Assembly: GCA_003427395.1 (NCBI GenBank)
Contig: BFEA01000888.1
Coordinates: 85,368-106,193, forward strand
DNA from: Chara braunii
Lineage: Eukaryota; Streptophyta; Charophyceae; Charales; Characeae
DNA length: 20,826 nucleotides
Direction: 5' to 3'
Part shown: piece after piece, positions 8,346 to 17,524 of the stretch
How positions within the stretch are numbered: the stretch's first letter is position 1
Layout: each line of letters opens with the position of its first letter
Position numbers and translations under genes: made by a program
Notes under the pieces: generated by a model
Database searches by the model: none
What the model was told of the DNA's origin: nothing
What the model saw: the letters and a program-made list of their open reading frames with translations, nothing else

Positions 8346-9368
8346 TCTCTATCGTAGACCTTAAGTGCCCCCCAAGGAAATAATAACCAAGAAGGGGGCA
8401 CTATCTAGTGAGGATGAAAAATGTTAATACTATTCATAGGGTATTAGGGGAAAATAACCAAGGGCCTTGTGTTATCCGGGGGTACTTATAGGGGGTAGGG
8501 CGTGTTTAGGGGCGGAGCAAAAGGGGGAAAACATGTTCGAACAATGCGTGTGGTATGGGTATTTCGGGTGCTAAGCATAAACATTCTCTTTACATACCAC
8601 ATGCATAGACCGTAAGTGCCCCCCAAAGCGGCAATGACTAGGTGGGGAGCGCTATCCCGTGGGGATGAATGATTATGATACCTCTCACAGGGTATTAGGG
8701 AACGATAACTAGATGGCGAACATTATCCTGGGGCACCTATTGGAGATAGGGTATGTTGTGGGGTAGAGCAAGAAAACGGAAACATGTTCGAATGATCTCT
8801 GTGATATGGGGGTGCTAAGCATAAATATTCTCTCTCTATAGGCCCTGTGGGTAGACCGTGAGTGCCCCCTAACCAGACAATGATCAGGTGGGAAGAGCTA
8901 TCCGGTGGGGTCAAATAATTGTGATACAACTCATAGGGTATTAACCAAGAGGCCAACGCTATTCTGGAGCACCTATAGGGGATCGGGCATGAAGTGGGGC
9001 AAAGCAAAGGACGGAAAACATGTTCGAAGGAGCCCTGTGGTATTAGTCCCTCGACCACTAAGCATAACCGTTCTCTACATACCCCGTAGGTCGACCCTAA
9101 GTGCCTCCCAAAGCAATAATGACCTTGGGAAGCGCTATCCCGTGCGAAAGAGTGACTATAATACCATTCAAGCGGTATTAGGGGACAATAAATAGGGGGT
9201 CAACGCTATTTTGGGACACCTATGATAGGGGGTAGGGTGTGTTGAGGGGTTGAGCAAAGGTTGGGAAACATGTTCAAACGATCTCGGTGGTATGTGTACT
9301 TCAGGCGCTAAGCATAAACATTCTCTCTACAAGTCTCGTGGGTAGACCCTAAGTGCCCCCCAAAGTTT
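8346..9368 (+). repeat. Degenerate tandem array, units of about 239-252 bp
   Basis: The landmark TAAGTGCCCCCCAAAG (or a close variant) occurs at 8362, 8613, 8859, 9098 and 9350, giving periods of 251, 246, 239 and 252. Between landmarks each unit repeats GCTATCCCGTGGGG, GGTATTAGGGGACAATAA, GGGGCACCTATAG, AAACATGTTCGAA and GCTAAGCATAAACATTCTC in the same order. Units differ by many substitutions and small indels. There is no sustained open frame and no resemblance to rDNA. It reads as a small old satellite block or a tandemly duplicated transposon segment. Confidence 0.9.
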
Positions 9369-9899
9369 AATACTCGGGTATTTCTCCCCACAAACATGTC
9401 TAATGGCCAAGGACACGGGTCCGACCTATGAGAGCCCCTGAGCTACGTGGGTACACTCCATAACGTAGTTGTTGTTTACTTCATCACGTTAACTTTATCA
9501 TTGTTATTTTTTTTGTTCTTTGATTGTTGATAATTAGTTTTTGGTTCCTAAGGTCATTTTTTGCTAGTCATACCTCTTGTTATAATCAGTTACCCTACAC
9601 CGTCAAGGTCGGTACAATCTAGTAGTCGATTCATGATTTGTCATTTGATAACCTTTCGTCTCCTTCTACCAGGATAAACTGCTTATGACCCATACGACAA
9701 TAACTTGTCACCCATCATCAAGGTTGTCACTCCTTAATCTACATACCACCCACTATAAGGACGCCCGCAACCCCCCATAATGGTGCCTTCACAAACCTTA
9801 CCTTTTTCCTCAGAACATAACGCATAAGTGTTGCTTTTGAGTTTTCCCTAAAAAACTTTTTTTCAAAAGTTAGTACGCTGTGCTCAAATAGAAAGGCAC
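9369..9899. other. Stretch without supported features
   Basis: Mixed-composition sequence just after the tandem array. No protein remnant is seen. Near 9815, AACGCATAAGTGTTG resembles motifs that recur at 9910, 10197 and 10446, which suggests this whole stretch belongs to the same old repeat cluster. Confidence 0.4.
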
Positions 9900-9936
9900 T
9901 TCGAATAAAACGTATATGTGTTGTATTCGAATAAAA
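9900..9936. repeat. Direct repeat TTCGAATAAAA, 26-bp period
   Basis: TTCGAATAAAA occurs exactly at 9900-9910 and 9926-9936. The sequence between (CGTATATGTGTTGTA) resembles motifs in the cruciform-like structure at 10442-10523. Confidence 0.6.
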
Positions 9937-10029
9937 TCATATGCATTCTAAAAAGAGAAACCGTTTTATAGAAACTCTCCCCCCCCTTCCCTCCCTTGAG
10001 GCCAACACCTTCTTCGTTATCGTCCTGGC

Positions 10030-10140
10030 TAGTGCAGGAGGGGCAATATGAAGCCAGGAGGGATGCATGAAACACCAAGAAGGTGGCAGCGGCGGCAGTA
10101 TGAAGCATGAAGTGCCAAGCACCAAGAAAGTGGCAGCGGG
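10030..10140. repeat. 47-bp tandem duplication
   Basis: CACCAAGAARGTGGCAGCGG occurs at 10073 and again at 10120, with TATGAAGC upstream of each. This is a local GA-rich duplication. The minus-strand open frame across it (9937-10371) shows nothing I recognise. Confidence 0.7.
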
Positions 10141-10154
10141 GCCAAAAGGGACAT

Positions 10155-10348
10155 GCCTCACTCCACCAGGCATGATTCCACTACTCCATAGAGAATAACG
10201 CATTGTATCTTTTTGTGTTCGAGCAAAAGATTCATTCATATTTTGCACATTTGGTGAGGAGTGGAGTGAGGCCCCAAGTGGGAAAAGGGAGGATGAATCT
10301 GTGGTCAGAACATGGAAAGATACAACACCACATTTTTTTTTTTTTTTT
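10155..10348. repeat. Hairpin Q, relative of the 7698-7814 repeat
   Basis: GCCTCACTCCAC (10155-10166) pairs perfectly with GTGGAGTGAGGC (10261-10272). The extended right arm, read inward, is very close to the arm of hairpin P. Downstream, GGATGAATCT and GAACATGGAAAGATAC (about 10292-10322) match the spacer of hairpin P in the same orientation, ending in T16 (10333-10348) as P ends near a T-rich run. The two loci are copies of one repeat with rearranged parts. Confidence 0.6.
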
Positions 10349-10441
10349 ACGGGCAGTCGTCGATAGGGCATAACTGAGCCTACTCAGCCTGGACCCGACC
10401 CCCTTGTATCCAAAAAGTTGTTGTAGTCCACTCAAACATAA

Positions 10442-10523
10442 CTTGAACGCCTATGCGTTGCAATCAAATACAACTTACGGTATGCGTTGTATTTGTGTAC
10501 AACGCATATGCCTTATGTTCAAG
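10442..10523. repeat. Nested inverted repeat (cruciform-like)
   Basis: Inner stem TATGCGTTGTA (10481-10491) and TACAACGCATA (10498-10508) are perfectly complementary with a 6-base loop. Outer arms CTTGAAC (10442-10448) and GTTCAAG (10517-10523) also pair. TATGCGTTG occurs a second time at 10452-10460, so alternative pairings are possible. Confidence 0.75.
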
Positions 10524-10529
10524 GGAAGA

Positions 10530-11165
10530 AGGTAGTGTGGACCAAGCCTCTATAACCGCTTGTTATTACCCTGCCACCGAAGACTCAAAGTACGACGTAC
10601 CTTCAATCTGTTATTGCTTCCTTGAAACATTCACCTCCCTCCATGACGATGGTTTGTGAAACAGTGCTCCACAAGTGGTTTTGTGCCCACAACTATCCGC
10701 TTGCCATTATCCTGCTCAGAGTAGAACACCATCTGCACCCGATCTACTCCTGCCCGCAAGCAGTGTTCCCCTCCAACCCCTAATCTGCTCATGCCCCCCT
10801 AAGTCATCTAGTTTTCATCTTGGTGAGCCCATTAATGAGTGTTCCTCAAACCCAAGGCTTTATCTGCTGCGCTAGGTTATAGGGAGTGTATGTGGGGTAT
10901 TATGTAACACCAACTGAGTATATGTGCAATAGATAAAGACAAATTCCAATAAAATATTTAATATCTTCCTTGCAATATGGAAAGTCTTATTAGCTGAGTT
11001 ACTAACACTTGCCTATATTATCACAATGGAGAACAAAAAAGTATGATGAACAACTTGATGACGAAGAAAATATAACAATCAGGGGTTAGTATAACAAACT
11101 ATCTCGGCGGAGTTTCACCAACTCATGGAAGAGACCGAGCCTATATACCTATATATTTAGAGCTA
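10530..11165. other. Stretch without supported genes
   Basis: A plus-strand Pro/Ser/Cys-rich segment up to about 10875 contains short imperfect repeats (CCGCTTGYYATTAYCCTGC near 10557 and 10697). Open frames here are short and unrecognised. From about 11095 to 11165 the sequence weakly resembles the 281-bp repeat at 11986-12548. Confidence 0.4.
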
Positions 11166-11176
11166 TATATGTCAAC

Positions 11177-11925
11177 TCTCTCATAGATCAATATGACGAC
11201 CTTCTCATAAGGTAACCTATGAGACATAAACTTTAGGGGCTAGTAACCATTTCCATCATTCTCTTGGAGTACCGGGTCGTGTTTCTCGTGAATACAAATG
11301 ACAAGGATAAATTAACTATTTATAGGAGCGGGTATTAAATCAAACATTTCTTCAACTTTTTGAAAGCGGAGGTGCAGTCCTTGTCTCGTCGCCAAACAAT
11401 TTTTTTCTTTAACAGTCTATGTAGCGGTGGAGCGATGAACGTGAAACTATGAAAATTTGTTTTTGTAATAGTAGCCAACCCTAGGAACAATCACAAGCCG
11501 AATAATGTGCATGACGTTGGTCAATCTCGATTAGCAACAATGTTGGTGTTCTCCAGTCTAACTCCATGTTCGTCAACCGCGTGTTCGTAGTAAAAAATAT
11601 AACGCTTTGCCCACTCTCACTTTTCCGGATTCAGTTGAACTTAGCCTTACGTAGATTATCCAAAACTAAGCTCAAATGCTCCCAGGGGTCATCAAAGCTC
11701 GTGCTACAGATTAGAATATCATCTGGATACACTACAATAAAAAGGTTTAAGCCATTCTCTAAACAAATTGTTCATGCATTGTTGGAGCATTTCAGGGGCA
11801 TTAATCAACCCCTATGACATGACCATAAACTCGTAGTGGTCATGTCGTGTGTGGAAGGGGATCTTGTACCGATCTTCGAGTTGTACCTCAATTTGATAGA
11901 ACTTGAACCTCGGGTTCAACATCTT
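11177..11925 (-). pseudogene. Ty3/gypsy pol remnant: reverse transcriptase and start of RNase H
   Basis: Minus-strand translation in shifting frames gives the ordered landmarks of a Ty3/gypsy polyprotein. FYQIEVQLEDRYKIPF and HYEFMVM are followed by an in-frame stop where Pro-Phe is usual. GLINAPEMLQQCMNNLF and the catalytic motif as YPDD (11729-11718) come next; the usual residue before DD is Leu, Val or Ile. VLDNLRKAKF, EWAKRYIFYYEHAVDEHGV and APPLHRLLKKKIVWR then mark the connection region, and VLQENDGNGY and FMSHRLPYEK mark the beginning of RNase H. At least two frameshifts and several stops make it non-functional. Gag, protease, the end of RNase H and integrase are absent. Known family: Metaviridae-type LTR retrotransposons. 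Identity is firm from motif order; the lineage is not assigned. Confidence 0.9.
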
Positions 11926-11985
11926 GATTCTTAGACACAGCTGCTTCTTTTTTTTACAGCGACTGATAAAGTGTAGGTAGAAAGG

Positions 11986-12548
11986 GAGAAGAAGGCAGTG
12001 AACAAAGAGCTATGACACTCTTTCGTTGGAGTTTCTCTAACTTATTTAAAAACTAAACCTTGATAACCCTCATATGTATAGTTATCCAATTAAGAAAAAA
12101 AAGAAAAAAGATGAGGAACACTAATGTCAACCTCATATTTATTTTCATTATACAAAAGAAAGGAAACTAAGTGGGTTACATCTTATGTCCCCTAAAAAAC
12201 ACTCCTTACCATTTTCCCTATATGATTTTAGGGTTTGTCAAAATTTCAGGGGCATCCTTATACCAGGAGAAGAAGACAATGAACAAAGAGCTATGACACT
12301 CTTTCATCAGAGTTTCTCTGACTTATTTAAATACTAAACCTTGAAAATCGTCATATGTATAGTTATCCAATTAAGAAAGAAATAAAAAAAGATAAAAAAC
12401 ACTAATGTCAACCTCACATTTATTTTCATTATACAAAAAAAAAGGGAACTAAGTGGGTTACATCTTATGTCCCCTAAAAAGTGCTCCTTACCATTTTGCT
12501 TATATGATTTTAGGGTCTGCCAAAATTTCAGGGGCATCCTTATACCAG
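11986..12548. repeat. Tandem duplication, unit 281 bp
   Basis: Copy 1 is 11986-12266 and copy 2 is 12267-12548, aligned almost throughout at a 281-bp offset. Shared landmarks are GAACAAAGAGCTATGACACT, GAGTTTCTCT, CATATGTATAGTTATCCAAT, TAAGTGGGTTACATCTTATG and TTTCAGGGGCATCCTTATAC. Differences are point changes and short A-run indels, so the duplication is moderately old. It lies directly upstream (minus sense) of the gypsy remnant. It could be LTR-derived, but no TG...CA ends or primer-binding site are visible. Minus-strand frames inside it are not supported as genes. Confidence 0.9.
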
Positions 12549-12668
12549 GATGAACAACTTATTTGTATACCCATAAGTGACCAATTTAATAACGTCGTTT
12601 CTATCTATCGATTCAAGTAGGGTAAGTCAAACGTGAAAATCAATAGGCAAAGTGAGTTTCGTTCGCAC

Positions 12669-12670
<2 letters not shown>

Positions 12671-12721
<51 letters not shown>
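12671..12721. repeat. Internal (GA)n microsatellite
   Basis: Fifty-one bases of uninterrupted GA/G on the plus strand, the same motif and strand sense as the arrays at both window ends. Confidence 0.98.
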
Positions 12722-12723
<2 letters not shown>

Positions 12724-13335
12724 CTGACCCATAAGATCCTACACCCATGTTGGGACGTGAAGGACATGAGGGTGTGGAGTGAGGTTACGGTCTATCTTGC
12801 CTGGTATGTAATCAGCTAAGCTACGTACCTTGCAAAACTTTATCCCCTTCGGATTAAAACCCGATTTGAGGGCTGCGAGAATGAACTTTCGTTCGGGCAA
12901 AGATTGATGGGGACCCATCTTAGATATGCACGGCCTTTCAGGGTGGGAGGTTAAGTCTTGAATATAACCTATACCGTATTCTTCGTAGGCCGACGGAGAT
13001 TGGGCGTTACCAAACTAAAAATGTTGGTGGCTCCAGCTAAACAAACATCGCCATGCTAACACTTCAGCTAGAACTTGACGTACAGTTTTACTCAACCTCG
13101 GCAAAAAGAGGCTCGGTAGTAGTAGTGGTTTAGGAAATTGTATCTATACGATTCTATATCGTACACATTCCAGCAAGAAAATCCAACCGGTTTCTGCTAG
13201 CTGCTGGTCCGACATCATCAGGGGTAGATTGATCTTGACAGGAAAGGTGAAAGAAAAGACATCAACACTTAGTTTATAACTTTTCATTTTCATAATACTG
13301 CTTCTCGGTGGCGGCTCAATCTAAAAATAAGAGTA
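12722..13335. other. Stretch without supported features
   Basis: Mixed-composition sequence with short frames only. No protein remnant, RNA gene or repeat partner was recognised. Confidence 0.4.
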
Positions 13336-13611
13336 TTGGAGTATGAGAAAGTTGAACCTTCGACTTGTCCCGAAAACCACCACCACAATCCCAGGGAAAA
13401 AAAACCAAAAGAAAACCCAAAATGCCTAAAAAATGTTTGTATTATTTTGGTGGTAGCTGCAACTCCCTTTGTCTATGCCGAAGCGATACGAAAGTTGTTC
13501 ACCGATAATCCGAATTTTCGTAGTAGCTGTGAGGAAAAAGTAGTGATAATAAAAAAATCTTTTGAGAACGTAAAGAAACAGTGCTTTCCCAGGATTCGCG
13601 AGATAGAATGA
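13336..13611 (+). CDS. Hypothetical 91-residue protein, doubtful
   Basis: The frame begins at an ATG and encodes a Lys/Glu/Pro-rich N-terminal third, a hydrophobic stretch at about residues 34-50 (VCIILVVAATPFVYAEA) that could be a membrane segment or an internal signal anchor, and a charged C-terminal part with three Cys. I recognise no family. The stop overlaps an ATG (ATGA at 13608) that opens a 31-codon frame with CSDCK, which could be a frameshifted continuation. There is no visible promoter, splice site or neighbour to support expression. Composition is more protein-like than most frames here, but chance remains likely. Confidence 0.2.
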   Translation: MEYEKVEPSTCPENHHHNPREKKPKENPKCLKNVCIILVVAATPFVYAEAIRKLFTDNPNFRSSCEEKVVIIKKSFENVKKQCFPRIREIE

Positions 13612-13703
13612 AGGCGGAGAAATTGAGAAAACTTATGTCTTTCTTTAATATCAATTTGCCTCTCACATTTGGAACATGCAGTGATTGCAAACTTGTGGGA
13701 TAG

Positions 13704-14271
13704 TAAAATAAATGATCAAAAACTTGCCACAAAAACGTATTTCAACCAGAGGAGTACTCTGAATCTCATTGAATAAGTTATAAAAGTGAATTGGGATGTG
13801 GAAAAACAGAGAAGAATTATGAGTGCAAGTTGCGACGTAAATAAAATATTTTATACCTTACTCAACAATTTAATTTTGGAAATGGCATGTTAAATTTATG
13901 ATTTCTGGTTAAGAGAGGGGACAATTGGGATGATGGCGAATAACGAAGGAAAGAGAGTCAAACTCAGGTTTGGAAAGAAGAAGGACGGGTGGATACAATG
14001 ATCCTTTGCTATGTTGAATAGTGTTGTTGAGTTTGTCTTGTGTCACATTTTTATAAACGCATCGCAGACCACTCTTTAACATGTGGTAAGCATCTTAATG
14101 AGAAAATTATAAAGTTTGGTGTTTGCATGTTTATTGTGTGTATACAACGGGTTCACGTTTCTCGCATCGTTTGTTGTGTATCCTTTCTTGGTTCACGGGG
14201 TACGGATGGTCGATCATGACCTATCAATATTTGTAAAATATATCAAAAGTGATGAGCAATCGAAAGATAAG
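13704..14271. other. Stretch without supported features
   Basis: AT-rich, with short frames only. It precedes the LINE reverse transcriptase fragment and may be unrecognisable upstream LINE sequence; the last 50 bases faintly resemble the segment that usually precedes the recognised part. Confidence 0.35.
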
Positions 14272-14569
14272 GCTCTATAAGTGATCACAAAGTTTCAACA
14301 GTCCCGACACGAAACACCTTATTCACCCTGAACAAGCAGGGTTCATACCTCAAAGAAACATACATGACAATGTGCTATTGGTGAATAGTACTCTAATATA
14401 CGCTAGACAAAGAGGCAAGGAAATGACGATGATATGTAATTACTTTGAACAGTCTTACGACCGCATCGACTGGGCATTCATAAACCACCGACGTCAATAA
14501 GATAGGGGTAAGTTCTTAAAATCTGTTTGTCCTATCACATCATTTGGTCCTCGCTGGAAACTAAAGTAA
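14272..14569 (+). pseudogene. LINE reverse transcriptase core fragment
   Basis: Three stretches read as the palm/fingers start of a non-LTR retrotransposon reverse transcriptase. The first, 14272-14316 (AL, stop, VITKF), matches the usual YKIITK segment. The second, 14318-14497, has LIHPEQAGFIPQRNIHDNVL, the canonical 'HPEQ.GF.PGR.I.DN' motif, then FEQSYDRIDWAF, the canonical 'DFEKAYDRVDW'. The third, after an in-frame TAA at 14498-14500, continues in frame to 14569 with RGKFLKSVCPITS. One frameshift separates the first two. The catalytic Asp of motif A is Tyr here (NYFEQ instead of .DFEK). The FADD motif and all other domains are missing. It is a dead fragment; the family call is secure and the clade unknown. 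Confidence 0.9.
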
Positions 14570-15239
14570 GAGGCTTACAATAAATCCATCTTCATCCTTA
14601 TGTATATATAGCTCTTTGGTGCTTTAAACATGACATGAACATCTCAATTTTTTGTGATGCTTGCCCCCACCTGGGCTTGGAACATAGGTTGCACTTGTGG
14701 TACAAATGTATCATTATCCAAGGGTTTTGAAAGCTTTCTAATAAATTATAGATCAGAGCATACAAAGTTTCAAGTTTTTTGAATAAAAATTAGTCATCTT
14801 AGGGCGTCTGAACCAATCCACAAGAAAACAACAGGTTTGTCTAACGACTCAGTTTTTAAGGACAATAACGTTTTGGATTCTAGCCTGAAGAGATAAACGA
14901 TTCCTCAAAGTAGACTCGCTAGCCCCCATATGCTATCTCATATCAAGGAAACTATCATACTAAAGATTATCACAGGTCGGATAAATATTAAAAATGACTC
15001 AAATGACTATAAGACAGCTAGACATTCTTAAGGTAGGAAATGATCCTCCCCTTTTCAACGGGCAGACTTCTCAGAAAACCGCAAGCTGTTTTACTTTCAG
15101 CTGCTTTGAGACTGCTCTCTCCCTAGGCTTGTTCACTGTTCATTCATGCTTTATTAAATGGTTGCTTACAACCGAGAGGTCCTGACGTTTAAAGGGTTTT
15201 GAACCTACTTTGTGTTGTGTAGCTAGATCAACTCTCTTC
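14570..15239. other. Stretch after the LINE fragment, nothing certain
   Basis: Scattered short frames such as 14994-15185 (+) follow. No FADD or later LINE motif is recognisable, so either the element is truncated at about 14570 or the rest has decayed beyond recognition. Confidence 0.35.
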
Positions 15240-15241
15240 TT

Positions 15242-15272
<31 letters not shown>
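15240..15272 (+). repeat. T12-G21 homopolymer junction
   Basis: Twelve T are followed directly by twenty-one G. The G run could form a quadruplex. On the minus strand it reads C21A12, so it might be a degenerate 3' tail of a minus-strand retroelement, but about 1 kb separates it from the nearest recognised LINE sequence. Confidence 0.9.
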
Positions 15273-15273
<1 letters not shown>

Positions 15274-16262
15274 GGATAACCTTCACGCACGGGGAATTCT
15301 GTTCCGAGAGGTTATAAAAGCATCCTCTTTAATAAGGACCCTGCTTCTGAAAGGTTTATCTATTGGTGTGAGAGCAACACCTGCAGGAAAATAATTTCAA
15401 CATCTGTGTATCACATTAAAATGATTATTCTTTTGTGTTCGTGATAATTTTTATCCAGTACTGCATTGAATGGGTACTGCTCTAAGAGTTTTGTCCCCTT
15501 TCCTTATGTTTGGCCCATAGCGCTCTGCCCTGTTGAGTCCCTGCTTGCTCAATTGGGCCCCTCTTTATCCTTCTTAGCCTGACCTAAGTTATTTTGATTG
15601 CTTGGTTCCTACTATACTCTGACGATCCTTATTTTAGCCTCCGAGCTGCAATCCTACACATTCGCATGTTTCCTTGGTACCCCCTTTACTTCCTGTTTGA
15701 CTTGTATAACCTTTACTTGAGGCACCCCGAACCTCCGTTTGTACAGTTTGACTCCCTGTCTTACTGAGCTCCTACCTGCCCAGCCTGTCCAGTCTCTTTG
15801 GATTACTAAACCTCTGCCACATCTTTGCTCATGCATCGTGCAAACTATCTTGTACGCCGTTTTATTTCCTGCTTGTATAGTCTTGCTTGAATCGAAGTTC
15901 CAGTGGCGATCCCACTTCCTGACTGCACCCCAACTATCTCGTCTAACCTTTATGGTCTGTCCTTTGGGGCCTCGCGAGTTCCCATCCATGACCTTTCCAA
16001 TATAGGGTTTTGTTGTCGTAAAGAGTCACCAACTTATGTGAAGTGTCTAACCATGTCTACTCAAATATAGTGATTTGTTATTTTTCTTAGCCTCATTAGT
16101 CATGGTTTTTGGAAATTCCTTCGAGTTGAGGTTTTTCCATGCTTGATGAATGTTTATTTAGATTCTGTCAATTATATGAGTTTTGGCTTATGCAGTGTGT
16201 AACTGAATGTGTGTTCTCTGTGTCTGTGGGAGCAGAGAGCTCGCCAGACTGTCATCAATATT
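15273..16262. other. Stretch without recognised coding sequence
   Basis: A pyrimidine-rich plus strand with CCTG-containing words. Antisense open frames at 15654-15989 (-) and 15739-16005 (+) overlap and neither resembles a known family. It could be the 3' part of the minus-strand LINE that follows at higher coordinates. A TATAAAA word occurs near 15313 with nothing else promoter-like beside it. Confidence 0.35.
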
Positions 16263-16303
16263 TCAAGGTGAGTGTGTTTCAAGAGGGTGGATTGGAATGA
16301 AAG

Positions 16304-17395
16304 CTAAGTTTGTTGGACTGTCACAGGTAAAAAAAAAAAGAATGTCCCAGGGCTCCAAGGGAGATCTGTGCCTGTAAGGTGTCTCCATGCTGCCTCCCAC
16401 CACCACCAGATTTGATTGACCATGGGGCACTTCAGGAGGCAATGGTCCAGGTCTGCCCATTGCTTTTGCGAGGAGACCCCGTAGAAGGAGCAAAAGGGGG
16501 ACAAAATGCGTCTTTACTTGAGTGAGGATCTCAACACTGGCTTGTCTGGTTTGGGGAGGCATCAATATATGATTTGCCATTGAAGTGGCCTCTAGGAGGT
16601 TTGCGTCATGCACGTGTTATGTGCCTAGTACAAGTTGTGATGAGTCGCTGCTAGATCTCATTGCCATCTATTCCGGCTGAGTCAATGGTCTTGTGAGTCT
16701 TTCTATAATACTCCTTGACTGTGAATTTCCATAGTGGGAGCGACGTGTGTTCCCTCATTGCCATTCTACTGCCAGTGGGTCGAATGAAAGAGAGCATATC
16801 GGAGTGGAAATTTCATAGGCCGATCATCCATCTGTCTCATCCCCCAGAGTTCATACTCTTGTCAGTCCCGGCACATCATGTACCTTGTCCACTTCTGCGT
16901 TAAACTTTGTACTAGATAGTCGAGCATCCAATAGGGTAGGCTCATAGGCTTCGAGTGAGGCTAGGCTCCAGGGTCTGTGTGCTTGCTCACCTGATAGACA
17001 TGCATGGGGAGAGGCAGGGTGAATGGCTCGACCAGCCAATCCCCCGGCTCAATGGTTGGCCTTTCTTCAACACTTTCACCCATGTATTTGGTATGGCCGT
17101 CAACAGTTCCTGTAGTTTTGTTTTCACATTTTTTATGTCGACGAGTCTGGGCTTCAGTTGGTTCGTAGTTTTCCATTGGCCAGTTGGTATCTCCCACAAG
17201 TCCCCTATTCAAGTTGTGGTGATTCATTTTATCATACAAGTCGGCCAATACAAGTCACGCTTTACAGAGAAAAGTTGTCCTTGTGCATTCAAATTGGTAA
17301 TATGGGGATAATCAAACCATGGTTGTCTCCACAACGTGTGCCACCGCAGCGGAGGGGGGAGCTTGTCCAGACCTACATCGTCTCTGCATAACTCT
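16304..17395 (-). pseudogene. LINE C-terminal region with zf-RVT domain, frameshifted
   Basis: Minus-strand pieces in several frames follow the order of the post-reverse-transcriptase part of plant/algal LINE ORF2. LRWHTLWRQPWFDYPHI (within 17224-17395) is the 'W..LW.QPLF.NP.I' segment. LQELLTAIPNTWVKVLKKG (within 16987-17199) is the 'LP..W...L..G' segment, continuing in another frame as EPGDWLVEPF. SLASLEAYEPTLL (16851-17039) follows. The last piece is a zinc-knuckle-like zf-RVT segment (16304-16504) with C5, Tyr8 in place of the second Cys, H21 and C26, then CPMVNQIW. At least three frameshifts and many stops show decay. The reverse transcriptase proper is not visible upstream, so the copy is 5'-truncated or interrupted near 17430. 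Confidence 0.8.
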
Positions 17396-17524
17396 ATGAT
17401 AATAGTTTGAAGAGGATGGACACTCTCCACTATAAGACACAGTCAAACACAGTCAAAATACAACACAAACCCAAACAGGTGTTTAATAGGATACAATAGA
17501 TGAACAATACATGGGAAGCAAAGT

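Noticed and set aside
7354-8364. Pro/Tyr/Thr-rich plus-strand frames and their antisense partners
   Set aside because: The residues come from the repeated TACCCAY motif of the insertion, and several frames are open at once.
9937-10371. 144-codon minus-strand frame
   Set aside because: It spans hairpin Q and a 47-bp duplication; low-complexity Ser/Pro/Leu content and no recognisable motif.
12334-12537. 67-codon minus-strand frame
   Set aside because: It lies wholly in the second 281-bp repeat unit and is not open in the first unit.
15654-16005. Overlapping frames on both strands (111 and 88 codons)
   Set aside because: Neither resembles a known family; at most they could be decayed LINE 3' sequence.
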